The notes under the pieces: model-generated | The model's input: only the letters and a program-made list of their open reading frames with translations | Databases searched by the model: none | What the model was told of the DNA's origin: nothing | Program-made: the position numbers and the translations under genes | Shown here: positions 21,640-32,083 of the stretch, one piece after another | Layout of the letters: every line of letters starts with the position of its first letter | How positions within the stretch are numbered: the first letter of the stretch is position 1 | Assembly (NCBI RefSeq): GCF_015832195.1 | Contig: NC_052026.1 | Span: forward strand, 18,881,013 to 18,945,012 | Direction of reading: 5' to 3' | Length of the DNA: 64,000 nucleotides | Origin: Motacilla alba alba | Taxonomy: Eukaryota > Chordata > Aves > Passeriformes > Motacillidae

Positions 21640-22380
21640 TATTAAGAAAAATTCGGTGGGATCGCCATCAGAGGGGAGCTCTCCAGCCTAAGCAGCTGCG
21701 GGGGGAAATACCCAAAATATCGATCAAGTGATGTGGGGTCCCCATCAAAAGGGGGACGAAATCATCTTAAGTCTCTGCACGTGCAGTTAGGCAGAATATC
21801 AAGGAAAGTAAGGTGGGGTTTCCATCCACGAGGGATTTTTCCAGCCCAAAACAGCCCATCTGTGCACCCTGATACCTGGGACACCCAGCAAAATTATGCA
21901 AGAGTCACATCAAAGAGGGATTCTCCAGTCCCAAGCAGCCCAAGTCCCACCACATGCAGACATCCCAAATACTAGCCAGCATGAGGTGGGGTTCCCAGAA
22001 AAGGGGGATTTTCCAGCCCACAGCCTCTCCGAGCCCCTGTGCACCCTGACAGCTGGGACACGCAGCAGAATTAGGAATGATTCACATCAAAGACAAATTC
22101 TCCAGCCCAAACCAGCCTAAGTCCTGGCACATGCAGATATCCCAAATATTGATTAAAATATGATGGGGTCCCCATTAAAGAGAGATTTTCCAGCCCAAAC
22201 CAGCCTAAGTCCTGGCACATGCAGACATCACAAATATTAACCAGAATAAGGTGGGGTTCCCAGAAAAGGGGGATTCTCCAGCCCAAAACTCTTTGTCCAA
22301 GCCCCTCTGCACCTTGACATCTGGAACAGTTAACAAAACTCACCAGGATCCCCATCAAAGGGGGATTTCCAGCCCTTTTC
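21640..22380. repeat. Diverged tandem repeat, period about 87 bp, about 8 copies
   Basis: The motif 'GGGGATTTTCCAGCCCAAA...CAGCC' recurs near 21688, 21841, 21925, 22012, 22101, 22189, 22276 and 22370, mostly 84-94 bp apart. Each copy includes related GCACATGCAGACATCCCAAATATT and GGTGGGGTTCCCA pieces. Copies have drifted, so the array is old compared with the other arrays here. Confidence 0.8.
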
Positions 22381-23720
22381 CTCACCTTCAGCTGGTTTTC
22401 AGGCCTCCCCAGCACTCAGCCCCCTGAGGATTGTGAATTATCTGCTCTGCTCCTCCCCAGGTGAGCCACTCCGGGGGAAGAAGTGTCAGGTGAGAGTAGA
22501 GGTGGGAAAGCCCCAGTGGGGAGGAGGAACTGGGTGGGAGCAGCACAGAACAAGGGCAGAGTCTGGGGGAATTGCTGCCCACCCGCAGGGCAGTGCTGGG
22601 ATCTGGCTGGAGGAAAACTGGAGGAAAACTGGAGAAAAAAACCAAAAACCTGCAGGGGTTTGACGGCAAGAGATGGGAAGCAGGGCAAGGCTGAGCCCCC
22701 TGGGAGGGGGGATGTCCCACAAGGGGGTGTCACATGCCTGGGGGGGCAATTTTGGGGTGCTCTCAACATAGGGGAGTCTCTGACACAAAGAGAAGCAAAC
22801 GAGTTTGGAGAGGAGGCCACCAAGGCCACCTTGCCAGCCTGTGCCAGGGCACCTCAGCCCTCCTAAAAGGACCCAGGCACTGCCTGGGTTAACCCAGGGG
22901 GGTCTCCCCGAGGATTTGGGGGAGCAGAGGAGGCTGGAAACCCCCATATCAGCACAGGATCCCCGCTCCTGCTCGTCCTCCCCACCCCAGCATCACCCCG
23001 AGCAGAGCCCTTTGCTGCGCATCAGAGCATCCCCCAGGGACAGGGGGACAGCAGCTGCTGCCCCAGCACGCCCTGCAGGACCTGCAGCCCCACTCTGGCG
23101 CTCAGGAAGAGCAAAAAGCAGTCACATCCACATCCCCCCTGCCCTGGAGCTGCGTGATCCCGGGGAAGCACTGCTGGGGTGGGAAATGCAGCATCCCTGG
23201 CACAGCCCGGCCAAAGCTGAGCTCTGCTGCTCAAGGGCACCCCCGGGAAAGAGCCCAAAGCCTCAGCTGCGTGGTTTTCAGCGCTCTGGAGGCAGGAGTG
23301 AGGCAGGGTGAGTCACTCCTGCCACGGAGAGCTCAAACGATGGCAATTAGTGTGAAATTGCTCATTGTCCCCTCCATCCCCAGCCGGGCACGCTGCACGC
23401 CCGTCACCATCAGCCCGGGGAGGGAGCAGCTCGCCTGTGACACAGCCCTTGAGCTCAGCAGCAGCCCAGGAGCATCCCTAATTGACTGTCTGCCCGGGCT
23501 GATTGTTATAATTAAGGCAAGACTTCAGGAATTGCGAGCGACACGGCCAAACCAGCCCCAGCTCTGACACGACACCGTGGGGAGGGTTCTGGTGCCTCCC
23601 CCTCGCCCGCTCCTGTTGGTTGGGTTTCCACCTGGATGTCTGGTCTTTGTTTGGTCGGTTTTATCTGTTTATTCTGCTCTTGACCCTGCGTTTGGGGCAT
23701 GGAAATGCTGGGGGTTCACA
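22381..23720. other. Unique noncoding sequence with a conserved-looking core at 23330-23560
   Basis: No gene is recognised. 23330-23560 departs from the GC-rich surroundings and carries homeodomain-type words (CAATTAG, CTAATTGACT, TATAATTAAGG). That composition is common in vertebrate enhancers. The assignment is only suggestive. Confidence 0.35.
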
Positions 23721-23721
23721 C

Positions 23722-23876
23722 GTCCCTGGCACCTGGAGATGTTCCAGGCCAGGCTGGACAGGGCTTGGAGCAGCCTGGGGCAGGGGAAGGTGCTGCTGCC
23801 CATGGCAGGGGGTGGAATGGGGTGAGCTTTAAGGTCCCTTCCAACCTAAACCTAAAATTCCATGGTTCTGTGAAGT
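23722..23876 (+). mobile_element. CR1 LINE 3' end
   Basis: Short 3' tail: CCAGGCTGGACAGGGCTTGG, then the GGTCCCTTCCAACC word, ending CCATGGTTCTGTGA, a form of the CR1 terminal repeat. Confidence 0.9.
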
Positions 23877-24162
23877 TTTGAGCCTCCTCCACCTCAGCTC
23901 AGCCCTGCCTGGGGATTCTTCACCTTAGCAAGGAGAGGAGAGCCCCAGGGAGAGGGGAGAGCATCCATCCCCTGCCTGCCTGGAGCAGCCAAGGAGCAGA
24001 ACCCAGGCTCGGGTCGGGTTATTCACCCTCCAGCACCCTCAGGAGACACCCAAGACTTCCCAAGTGGAAATCTTCCCATGGTGGTGCCCCCCAAAAACAC
24101 CCTCCTGGCAGAGTGCCCCCTCTCCCAGCTCCATGTCCAGCCCAGAACCATCTCCCACTGCC

Positions 24163-24505
24163 CCCCTGGCACCTCCACACCACCCTGCTGGGCACATTCC
24201 AGGGGTGCCCACAGCCCCCTGGCACCTCCACACCACCCTGCTCCCTCCTGGCACATTCCAAGGGCACCCACAGCCCCCCTGGCACCTCCACACCGCCCTG
24301 CTGGGCACATTCCAGGGGTGTCCACAGCCCCCTGGCACCTCCACACCGCCCTGCTGGGCACATTCCAGGGGTGTCCACAGCCCCCTGGCACCTCCACACC
24401 ACCCTGCTCCCTCCTGGCACATTCCAGGGGTGTCCACAGCCCCCTGGCACCTCCACACTGCCCTGCTCCCTCCTGGGCACATTCCAGGGGTGCCCACATC
24501 CCCCC
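24163..24505. repeat. Minisatellite, about 53-59 bp unit, about 6 copies
   Basis: Units of the form CCCCTGGCACCTCCACACC + CCCTGCT(CCCTCCT)GGGCACATTCC + AGGGGTGTCCACAG. Length differs by presence of the CCCTCCT insert. Long ORFs in all frames here (up to about 300 codons) come from the repeat. Confidence 0.92.
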
Positions 24506-24727
24506 TGGCAGTGGGGCTGCAGATGCAGCGCTGGCACAGGGACAGCTGCTGGTGACGTGGGTGTCCCTCCCCGTGTTCCCGTTCTGCAGACAAAGGCTCT
24601 GGGGGTGGCTGTGGCTGTCACACACCAGAGGTGCCCTGTTTCCCCTCTGCCAGCCCGTCCTGCACAGCCACGCTCACGCCTGCCAGCAGCAGGGGGGAGG
24701 CACAGAGCAGGGTGGGTGCTGAGCACA

Positions 24728-25145
24728 GGGTGACACCCCCACCAGAGACAGGGTGACACCCCCACCAGGGTGACACCCCCATCAGCACAGCGGTGACATC
24801 CCCATGAGGGTGACACACCCATCAGGGACAGGGTGATGTCCCCATAAGGGACAGGGTGACATCCCCATAAGGGTGACACCCCCATCAGCACAGGGTGACA
24901 CCCCCACCAGGGTGACACACCCATCAGGGACAGGGTGACACCCCCACCGGGGTGACACCCCCATCAGCACGGCGGTGACATCCCCATGAGGGTGACACAC
25001 ACATCAGGGACAGGGTGATGTCCCCATCAAGGACAGGGTGACTTCCCCATCAGGGACAGGGTGATGTCCCCATCTGCACAGGGTGACACCCCCATCAGGG
25101 ACAGGGTGATGTCCCCATCAGGGACAGGGTGACACCCCCATCCAC
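24728..25145. repeat. Minisatellite of GGGTGACACCCCCAT-type units
   Basis: Variable 15-23 bp units combining GGGTGACA, (CC)CCCAT, CAGGGACA and CAGCACA. Unit order is irregular, as in a mixed-variant array. Its GTGACA/GTGATG words resemble weak half-sites, but spacing is not constant. Confidence 0.9.
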
Positions 25146-25252
25146 GCAGGGGAAGCAAATTTGGTGGCAGTTGCTGAAACATTGGGTAATTTTCAGCCTC
25201 ACAGCCCTGAGCAGCAGGGCCAGGCACAAGGGCCAGGGGAGGAGCTCTGGTG

Positions 25253-25480
25253 GCAGAAGGATCCCAGAATGTCCTGAGCTGGAAATGACCCCCAGGGATC
25301 ATCCAGTCCCTGCGGCCCTGCCCAGACACCCCAACAATCCCAAACCCTCCTGGAGCTGTGGCAGCCCCGGGGCTGTGCCCGTTCCCTGGGGAGCCTGGGC
25401 AGCACCAGCACCCTCTGAGAGGAAGAACCTTTCCCTGAGATCCACCCTGAACCTGCCCTGGCCCAGCTCCGTGTCACTCA
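25253..25480 (-). mobile_element. CR1 LINE fragment
   Basis: In plus-strand reading it begins ATCCCAGAATGTCCTGAGC and has TGACCCCCAGGGATCATCCA, the reverse complement of the 3' end of a CR1 subfamily. The element therefore lies on the minus strand. It continues with ACCTTTCCCTGAGATCCACC-type sequence. Confidence 0.85.
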
Positions 25481-25571
25481 GGTCCTGTCCCTGTCACCAC
25501 AGGGGTGTCAGAGCTGCCACTCCAGTTCCACTGGGATGTCAAATCCTGCTGTGAGGACTGAGATAACAGCT

Positions 25572-25868
25572 CTGATGAAAACCCCCAAAACTCTGATGAA
25601 AACCCCAAAGCTCTGATAAAATCCCCAAAGCTCTGAAGAAAACCCAAAAACTCTGATAAAAACCCCAAAGCTCTGATAAAACCCCAAAGCTCTGATAAAA
25701 TCCCAAAGATCTGATAAAACCCCAAAGCTCTGATAAAACCCCAAAGCTCTGATAAAACCCTAAAACTCTGATGAAAACCCCAAAGATCTGATAAAAACCC
25801 CAAAGCTCTGATAAAAACCCCAAAGCTCTGATGAAAACCCCAAAGCTCTGATGAAAACCCCAAAGCCC
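25572..25868. repeat. Minisatellite, 18-20 bp unit
   Basis: About 15 copies of CTCTGATAAAAACCCCAAAG, with units varying by one or two A or C residues. It is AT-rich compared with the adjoining arrays. In the minus-strand frames it yields repetitive ELWGF-type ORFs that are not genes. Confidence 0.95.
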
Positions 25869-27300
25869 AGCCCTGTACCACCACAGGGCCAGGCTGACCC
25901 CGTGCCAACAGAGGGGCAGCTCCTCCGGGCAGGGCTGTGCCACCAGAGCCAAAGCACCTGGACAGGGACAGGGACAACGAGAGGCTTCAACACTTACACC
26001 AGCATGAGTTGATTTGCATTCAAAAGACCCCCCGTAGGAAACCACCCCAACCCCAAAAAACCTCACCCTCCACCATCTCACGGCTCAAAGATGTGGCTCA
26101 GCCTCCCGAGGCGAGGACGGTGCCGGGTTCCTGGTGCTGGTCCCAGCTCCTGGCTGCTCCCCGGGCCCCCCAACCCAGCACCCACCAGCAGCGCAACGCA
26201 ACCCAGCGTTGCCACACCACGGATGGTTGTGACACAGCTGCTGAAAACCTCAATAAGCCGCTCTTCCACACTGACCCTCTGCAAATCCCTCCTAATCCAA
26301 TCTTGTTTGTGGCATTAAGCCGGACCCTCCCATACTGAGCACCCCCGTTTGCTCAACAGTTGGGAAAATCCCGGTCTTTTCTCAGTCCTGCCTGAAGATC
26401 GGGTGTAGAAGTCACCAGAGCTCCCTTCTCCTCGTGTGTGGAGGTGTTTGGGGACAGGGCTGCCCCTGCGCTCCCAGCTCCACATCCCCTGTGTGTCACA
26501 CGGGCAGGGAAAACCTCCCTCCGTGCCAGCGTGACACAGGAATTCTCCTTTGCTGGGCTCTTGTGGTTCAAAACAGAGATTTCCCCACCTTATCCCAGCA
26601 CAAGGGAAGAGCTGGAGGAGATAAACCCTGCTCTGGCCCCCAGCTTCCCCCGTAAATCCCAGCTGGCATCCAGGTTGGGAAACCAGCCCCAAACCACGTT
26701 CGTTTGGTGCGGTATTCCCACAGAAGGTGCCAGAGCCACGTTCCCCACCCCAGCTCGGGGCTGGGAATGCCCTGCCCTTGCCGAGGCCACCCCACGGATG
26801 GATCCCACAGAGCTGTGGGTTTGCCCCAGGCTGTCCCAGCCCCACGCCTCCGTGGTGCTGATTCCTTCAGGGAGGAGAAAACCCTGCCCGTGTGTCCCCG
26901 GGGCCCTCTGGGCCAGCAAACATCTGCCACCACACGCGTGGCACGGCAGAGCAGCTCGGGCAGCCAGCGGGATGGAAGTGTGACAATTACCCTCAGTCTC
27001 CCTGGAACCTGCAGGAAAGTCGTGACACACAGAAGGAAATCTGTTTTATCTTTCCTAAAAGGAGAGCTGAACACATTTATAAAAGGGGAACACAGGTGGA
27101 GAGGCTGGCACAGGCTGGAGAAGAGGGAACGGGGCTCCTTTCCCTTTGCTTCCCCTCCCGATAAGCCTGGATCTTGTTTGGATCTCGGATCCCCAGGGAT
27201 CTGCACCCACCAGCTCTGCCTGCAAATCCCCACGGAGCTGGGGAGAGCCCCAGGGGGATCCAGCCCACCCTCCCTGCTGCAGCCCGGCCCCGATATTCCC
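25869..27300. other. Unique noncoding sequence
   Basis: No recognisable exon. A plus-strand TTATAAAAGG word at 27079-27088 resembles a TATA box but has no supported transcript. Long open frames on both strands have no recognisable domains. Confidence 0.4.
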
Positions 27301-27339
27301 TCCCTGCAGCTCAGCCTGCTCCCGGGGAACCCCAAAATC

Positions 27340-27640
27340 CCCTTTTTACCTCCGGCCCCGGGAGCTGCTCCTTCCAGAGGCGCCGGCGATGCCCGGCCCG
27401 GGGCGGGCACGGCCTGGCGGGACAGGGACAGCGACAGTGACACTCCCGCCGGCCTGTTCCGCCGTGCAATGATTAATTCCAGCTCCGGGTGACAGAGTGA
27501 AAGCCAAACAAGGCGAGGCGGGGATGCGCCCGCTGCTTTTCCCTGTCCCCGGGTGCCGCCCGCCGACGGCAGCTCCCGGCGGCTCCGGCGGGACTGGAAA
27601 GACCTGTTGGTGCTCCTGCCAGGGCCACCGGGCACGGCAC
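27340..27640. promoter_or_regulatory. Second CpG-rich patch with minus-strand donor signals
   Basis: About 300 bp with dense CG dinucleotides between moderately GC-rich flanks. A minus-strand donor (GGAG|GTAAAAAG, exon end 27350) lies at its left edge, and a stronger one (CCCG|GTAAGT, exon end 28337) lies about 700 bp to its right. It could be an alternative far-upstream KIAA0513 promoter, a lncRNA promoter, or a chance GC peak. Confidence 0.35.
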
Positions 27641-28337
27641 ACGCACGAGAGGTGTGGCAGAGGCCAGCAGGGCTGCTGTCACCTCCTCCGGGGCCGTCAC
27701 CCACCCCCTGAGCCTGGCGAAGGGCTGGGGACACCTCAGTGCCAGCAGGATGCACCCCACAGCCCAAAGAGGAACCCAAAGCTGTTCCACCCCCTGTGGG
27801 GCTGGGTCTGCCCAGGGAATGAACACATTTCATCCGTCCTTGAGCCAGGCTGGGCCTGGAAGCTCCTGACCCGTGGCTGGGACCCTGGAATGCTGGAGGA
27901 GCAACCCCAGGAATCGCCCATCCCAAATCCAGAACCGCTGGGATGCCCTGAGCTGCTGCCAGCGCCCGTCTCCCACTGCAGCACCAACAGCACAGCCAGG
28001 GGGAGAAAACAGGGGCAAAAAGCGGGGAAAACGCAGCTTTGCTCCTCCCTGACATTTAAAAGCCTTTATTGTCCTCCGAGCAGCAGTTTCTTGGCAGCAC
28101 GGCTGGTTTCCCTCCGGGCTGGAAAAGCTTTGGAGCCTGGCAGCTGCCCCAGCCCCTCACCCTGCACCACAAACCCCAAAAGGTTCCGAACCAGGAGGAA
28201 AAGCTGTGGGATGCCGGGGTCGGGGTGGCCCTTCCGGAGCTCCCTGGGATCCCTGCAGCATTCCCAGGCTGCTGGGGGCGCACAGAAGATTCCAGGGACG
28301 CAGCAGAGCATCGGAGCCAGCGGATGAGGCACTTACC

Positions 28338-29582
28338 GGGCACGGGGGAGAGGCGCTGACAACTCGCAGGAGGCGAAAGGAGGAGTTAATGGTGCTGCAA
28401 TTCCCACTGCCTCCATCGCCAGGGAAGGAAAACGCATCCGAGCAGCCTCGCTCGGATGCACAAAGTAATTTGTTTCGGATTTAATGTCATCCTGCTTCCT
28501 GGAGATGGGCCGGAGCTGGGAAAAGCCTCTGCTTGTGCCGGCAGTGCCCCGGGGAAGGTGGAAGGGAAGGAGGGGATTCGAGGAGTTTAATGTGGAGCTG
28601 AGCAGGGCTGCTGCTGCAAGAGGCTGAGACCACCCGAGTGAGACATCACCCCCAGCAGCTGCTGGCTAAAAAACACCCAAAATCGGCTTCACATGGAATA
28701 TCCATGTTTTGGGAAGGGTCTCAGCGAGGTTTTCTCCTGCCCACCAAACTCTGCGCACGAAAAGCAGCATCACCATGCCCTGCAGGGGTCAGTGGCATCC
28801 CCTCACCCAAAAACGGGACTTTGGGGGCAGGACAGCAGCGGGAGGGGGAAGCCCAGTTTTCTCTGGGATTTAGCCTTCTCTTGGAGCCCTGAGCCTGGCA
28901 GGAGGAGGTCAGGATTTTCCCCAGCCTGATGTGTTTCCTCTTGTTTGTGCAGGCGTTTCCTGCTCCCGGAAAAGCCCGGAGGGAGCAGCCCGGATGGGCA
29001 CTCACATCCCCGACTTCCCCAGCCTCCAAAACACCTCTAATTCAGGAATCAGCTCCCCTCAGCTCACCCTCCCTAAACCCTGCAGAGCTCCCCTGCCCCT
29101 CCTGCTTCTGGCTTTTGATCCAAGAGCACGGCAGGGCCCTGAGCCCTGCCAGGGTTGGGAATTCCAGTCCAATCTCCAGGTGCTGCTGCTGCTGCAAGAG
29201 AGAGAAAAGCAATCAAATACAGACCTGGGGGGGTCCCACAGCAGCGAAATCGCTGGGTTTTTCCTGCAGGGCTGGAACAAGGAAGAGATAAACCACGTTT
29301 GCTCCAGAGCGCAGGCAAACAACTGCTTATCACCACGTTGGCAGCCTCAAGGCTATTGCAGGGTGTCAGGAAAAGTGTAATTCCTCTCCTCTCCCGGGAA
29401 AGGTTCTATTTTTGGCCCCTCCGTCACAGGGAGCTGCTGCCTGCACCCGCCTGGGGCTGGGAGAGCAGCCAGCCCTGCAGAGCCCCTTCCCTCCCCCTGC
29501 CACGCTCCCGGGGAAGGGATGGACTCGGGGGAAACTGAGGCAGCTGCAGGGTCACCCTGGCCTGGCTCCCAGAGAAAGCTGC
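28338..29582. other. Unique noncoding sequence
   Basis: No gene is recognised. 28420-28490 has low-GC, conserved-looking sequence (AAGTAATTTGTTTCGGATTT). Nothing further can be supported. Confidence 0.35.
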
Positions 29583-29903
29583 AGGGAGAGCTCAGAGCCT
29601 CTTGCAGGGCCTGGAGGGGCTCCAGGAGAGCTGGAGAGGGACTGGGGACAAGGCCTGGAGGGACAGGACACAGGGAATGGCTCCCAGTGCCGGAGGGCAG
29701 GGATGGATGGGAGATTGGGAATTAGGAATTGTTCCCTGGGAGGGTGGGCAGGCCCTGGTTTTGTTTGCCCCATCCCTGGAAGTGTCCCCAGGACAGGGCT
29801 TGGAGCCCCCTGGGACAGTGGGAGGTGTCCCTGCCATGGCAGGGGTGGAATGGGATCAGCTTTAAGGTCCCTCCCAACCCAAACCATTCCGGGATTCTGT
29901 GAT
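29583..29903 (+). mobile_element. CR1 LINE 3' end, about 320 bp
   Basis: Contains the CR1 series GGGGCTCCAGGAGAGCTGGA, GGACACAGGGAATGG, ATTGTTCCCTGGGAGGGTGG, GTGTCCCTGCCATGGCAGGG and GGTCCCTCCCAACC, and ends GGGATTCTGTGAT, close to the CR1 3' terminus. Confidence 0.92.
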
Positions 29904-30279
29904 AACCCAAAGCTCAGCTGTGAGGGGCAGAGCCAGACTTTGTGCAGGGTTTTCCAGTGACATTGGTCATTTTCAGGCTGGAAAATGATGAATCCCTGGT
30001 GTGGGGGGAGAGAAAAAGCCACGGCTGGGCTGACCCAGTGCTGGTGACAGCCCTGTGTGGTGGTGAGACACCACCAGCTCCTTCTGCCAACACATTTGTG
30101 ACACTCCCTGCGCCACAATTCCCTTGGCCAAAGAGGACAGGCCCATCCCTCTCTCCCTGGCTCCACTCCCCAGCCCTCCCCAGCTCGCCTCGGTGAGCTC
30201 CAGCCCTCCCCTGCAACGCCCAAACCCAAACAGCCAACGCATGGAAAAAGCCCATTTCGGATGATTCCCCTCTGCCCAA

Positions 30280-30720
30280 GTGTGAGATCGCTAATTGAGG
30301 GTAAAATTCCATCCAGGGTCCTGAAAATAGCCCAACAAATGAGCTCAGCTCTTTGCTGGTTGACTCAGCTAATCCTTCAGCTGCCGCCAGACAGCTTTGA
30401 TTGTATCTTCTCTCCTTGGGCTCCCTTTAATGCCAAGGCCGAGCCGTGGCAGCTGCAGCAGCTCCCTGCAATTCATAATCTGCCTTTATTCCTGGCTGCA
30501 CCGCTGAACGGAGGTCGGCTCCCGCTCCTGGCTTGATTTATGAATATGGATTTTGTTGGTTAAGCCATTAGGAGCGGTGATGGAGCAATTCCTGGTACAT
30601 CCTGCACTGCCGAGTGCCTCATTTGCAGCCCGCCCCGCAGAACGCTCCCCCTGCAACGCTCTTCACGCAGGGAAGATTATATTAGAGCTTTGTGTGTAAT
30701 GCTGTAATTCCACCTCGCCT
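30280..30720. other. Candidate conserved noncoding element
   Basis: Single-copy sequence of intermediate GC content between GC-rich and repeat-rich flanks. It has clustered developmental-factor-like words: GTTGACTCAGCTAAT (an AP-1/MAF-type TGACTCAGC), AATTCATAATC, GATTTATGAATATGG and TAAGCCATTAGG. It has no ORF. The look is that of a vertebrate enhancer, but conservation cannot be tested here. Confidence 0.35.
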
Positions 30721-30897
30721 CCCTGAGCCCTCTCCAGCGGGAAACAACCCCGCCGCAGGCAGGGGAGCGCCGGGGAAAGGAGGGAACTCGAGCCCAGCGG
30801 GAGGAGCTGAGACCCCGCCCCAAAAGGCTTAAGGGAAAGTGTCAAATCCACTGCCAGCCCAGCGGGGACCCTGCTCCAGCTGCTTGTGGTGCTGCCC

Positions 30898-31216
30898 CGG
30901 TGCCTCCATCCATCCACCCATCCCTCCATCCATCCATCCATCATCCATCCATGCCTCCATCCATCATCCATCCATCCATCCATTCCTCCACCCATCCATC
31001 CATCCATCCCTTCCTCCACTCATCCATCCACCCATCTCTCCATCATCCATCCACCCATCTCTCCATCATCCATCCATCCATCCATCCATCCATCCATCCA
31101 TCCATCCATCCACCTACCCATTCACCTATCCTTCCATCCATCCGTCATCCATCCTTCCCTCCATCCATCCCTCCATCCATCATCCACCCATCCCTCTATC
31201 CATCCATCCATCCCAG
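30898..31216. repeat. (ATCC)n tetranucleotide microsatellite, about 300 bp
   Basis: Nearly pure CATC/ATCC units with interruptions (CATCATCC, CCTCCAT, CACCCAT). Because 4 is not a multiple of 3, all three frames read as IHPS-type repeats. Assembly length may be unreliable. Confidence 0.97.
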
Positions 31217-31404
31217 GGGATGCTCCAGCCGGAATAACCGGCCTGAGGGGGGGCTCATCCTGCTCTCCCCCCCGGGAGCAGCACGGCCCTGCGGGGCAGA
31301 GCCCCCACCCGGCTGGGCGGCCAAGCATCGCTCCCGGGGAATCCCAAACCGGCCAGATCCCTGTCCCAAGGCGGCATTCCCGGTGCCTGCCGGGTCAGCA
31401 CGTC

Positions 31405-31645
31405 CCATGTCCGTGTAGATGCCGATCCCAATCCCACGCGTGTCCGTGTCCATGTCCGTGTCGATGCGGATCCCAATCCCACGCGTGTCCGTGTCTGTGT
31501 GGATGCGGATCCCAATCCCACGTGTGTCCGTGTCCATGTCCATGTCCATGTCCGTGTCCATGTCTGTGTCCATGCCGTTCCCAATCCCACGCGTGTCCGT
31601 GTCCCTGTCCGTGTCCGTGCCGATCCCAATCCCACAGTGGCCGTG
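31405..31645. repeat. Minisatellite of GATCCCAATCCCACGCGTGTCCGTGTCC-type units
   Basis: Two alternating modules: a GATCCCAATCCCACGCGT block and a variable run of the hexamer GTGTCC/ATGTCC. The blocks start near 31425, 31468, 31509, 31582 and 31622. ACGCGT gives CpG-rich spots that could be methylated. Confidence 0.93.
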
Positions 31646-31721
31646 TCCGGTCTCCAGGCGCCCCCTGGCGGACACGGCGCGGCTCAGCCTCGCCCGGCAG
31701 CGGCTGCTCGGGGACAATCCC

Positions 31722-32083
31722 AGGGGATTGATGGATCCACGGGACTGATCCCTCGGGATTGAATTCCAAGGGACTGAACCCCATGGATTGAACCCCACGG
31801 GACTGATCCCACGGGACTGATCCCTCGGGATTGAATTCCAAGGGACTGAACCCCATGGATTGAACCCCACGGGACTGATCCCACGGGACTGATCCCTCGG
31901 GATTGAATTCCAAGGGACTGAACCCCATGGATTGAACCCCACGGGATTGATCCCACGGGACTGAATCCCAAGGGACTGAACCCAACAGAACTGAATCCCA
32001 AGGGATCAAACCCCATGGGATTGACCCCACAGGACTGAACCCCAGGGGCCTGAATCCCTCGGGATTGAACCCCACAGGGGCTC
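31722..32083. repeat. Minisatellite, 14-15 bp motif in a 72-bp higher-order unit
   Basis: The basic motif is GGGA(C/T)TGA(A/T)CCCCA. In the left part, a block with CCTCGGGATTGAATTCCAAG recurs at 31751, 31823 and 31895, exactly 72 bp apart. From about 31960 the higher order is lost and single motifs continue. Minus-strand ORFs over it are artefacts. Confidence 0.95.

Noticed and set aside
24019..24924. 301-codon minus-strand repetitive protein
   Set aside because: Translation of two minisatellites; no start context or splice evidence.
27079..27088. TATA box on the plus strand
   Set aside because: An isolated TTATAAAAGG word without initiator, CpG island edge or downstream exon.
26568..28055. 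495-codon minus-strand open frame
   Set aside because: Spans a CpG-rich patch and has low-complexity Pro/Gly/Ser/Arg content with no recognisable domain. Overlapping open frames on the other strand show the same bias.
30898..31216. Serine/proline/histidine repeat protein (IHPS-type) ORFs
   Set aside because: Pure consequence of the (ATCC)n microsatellite, identical in all three frames.
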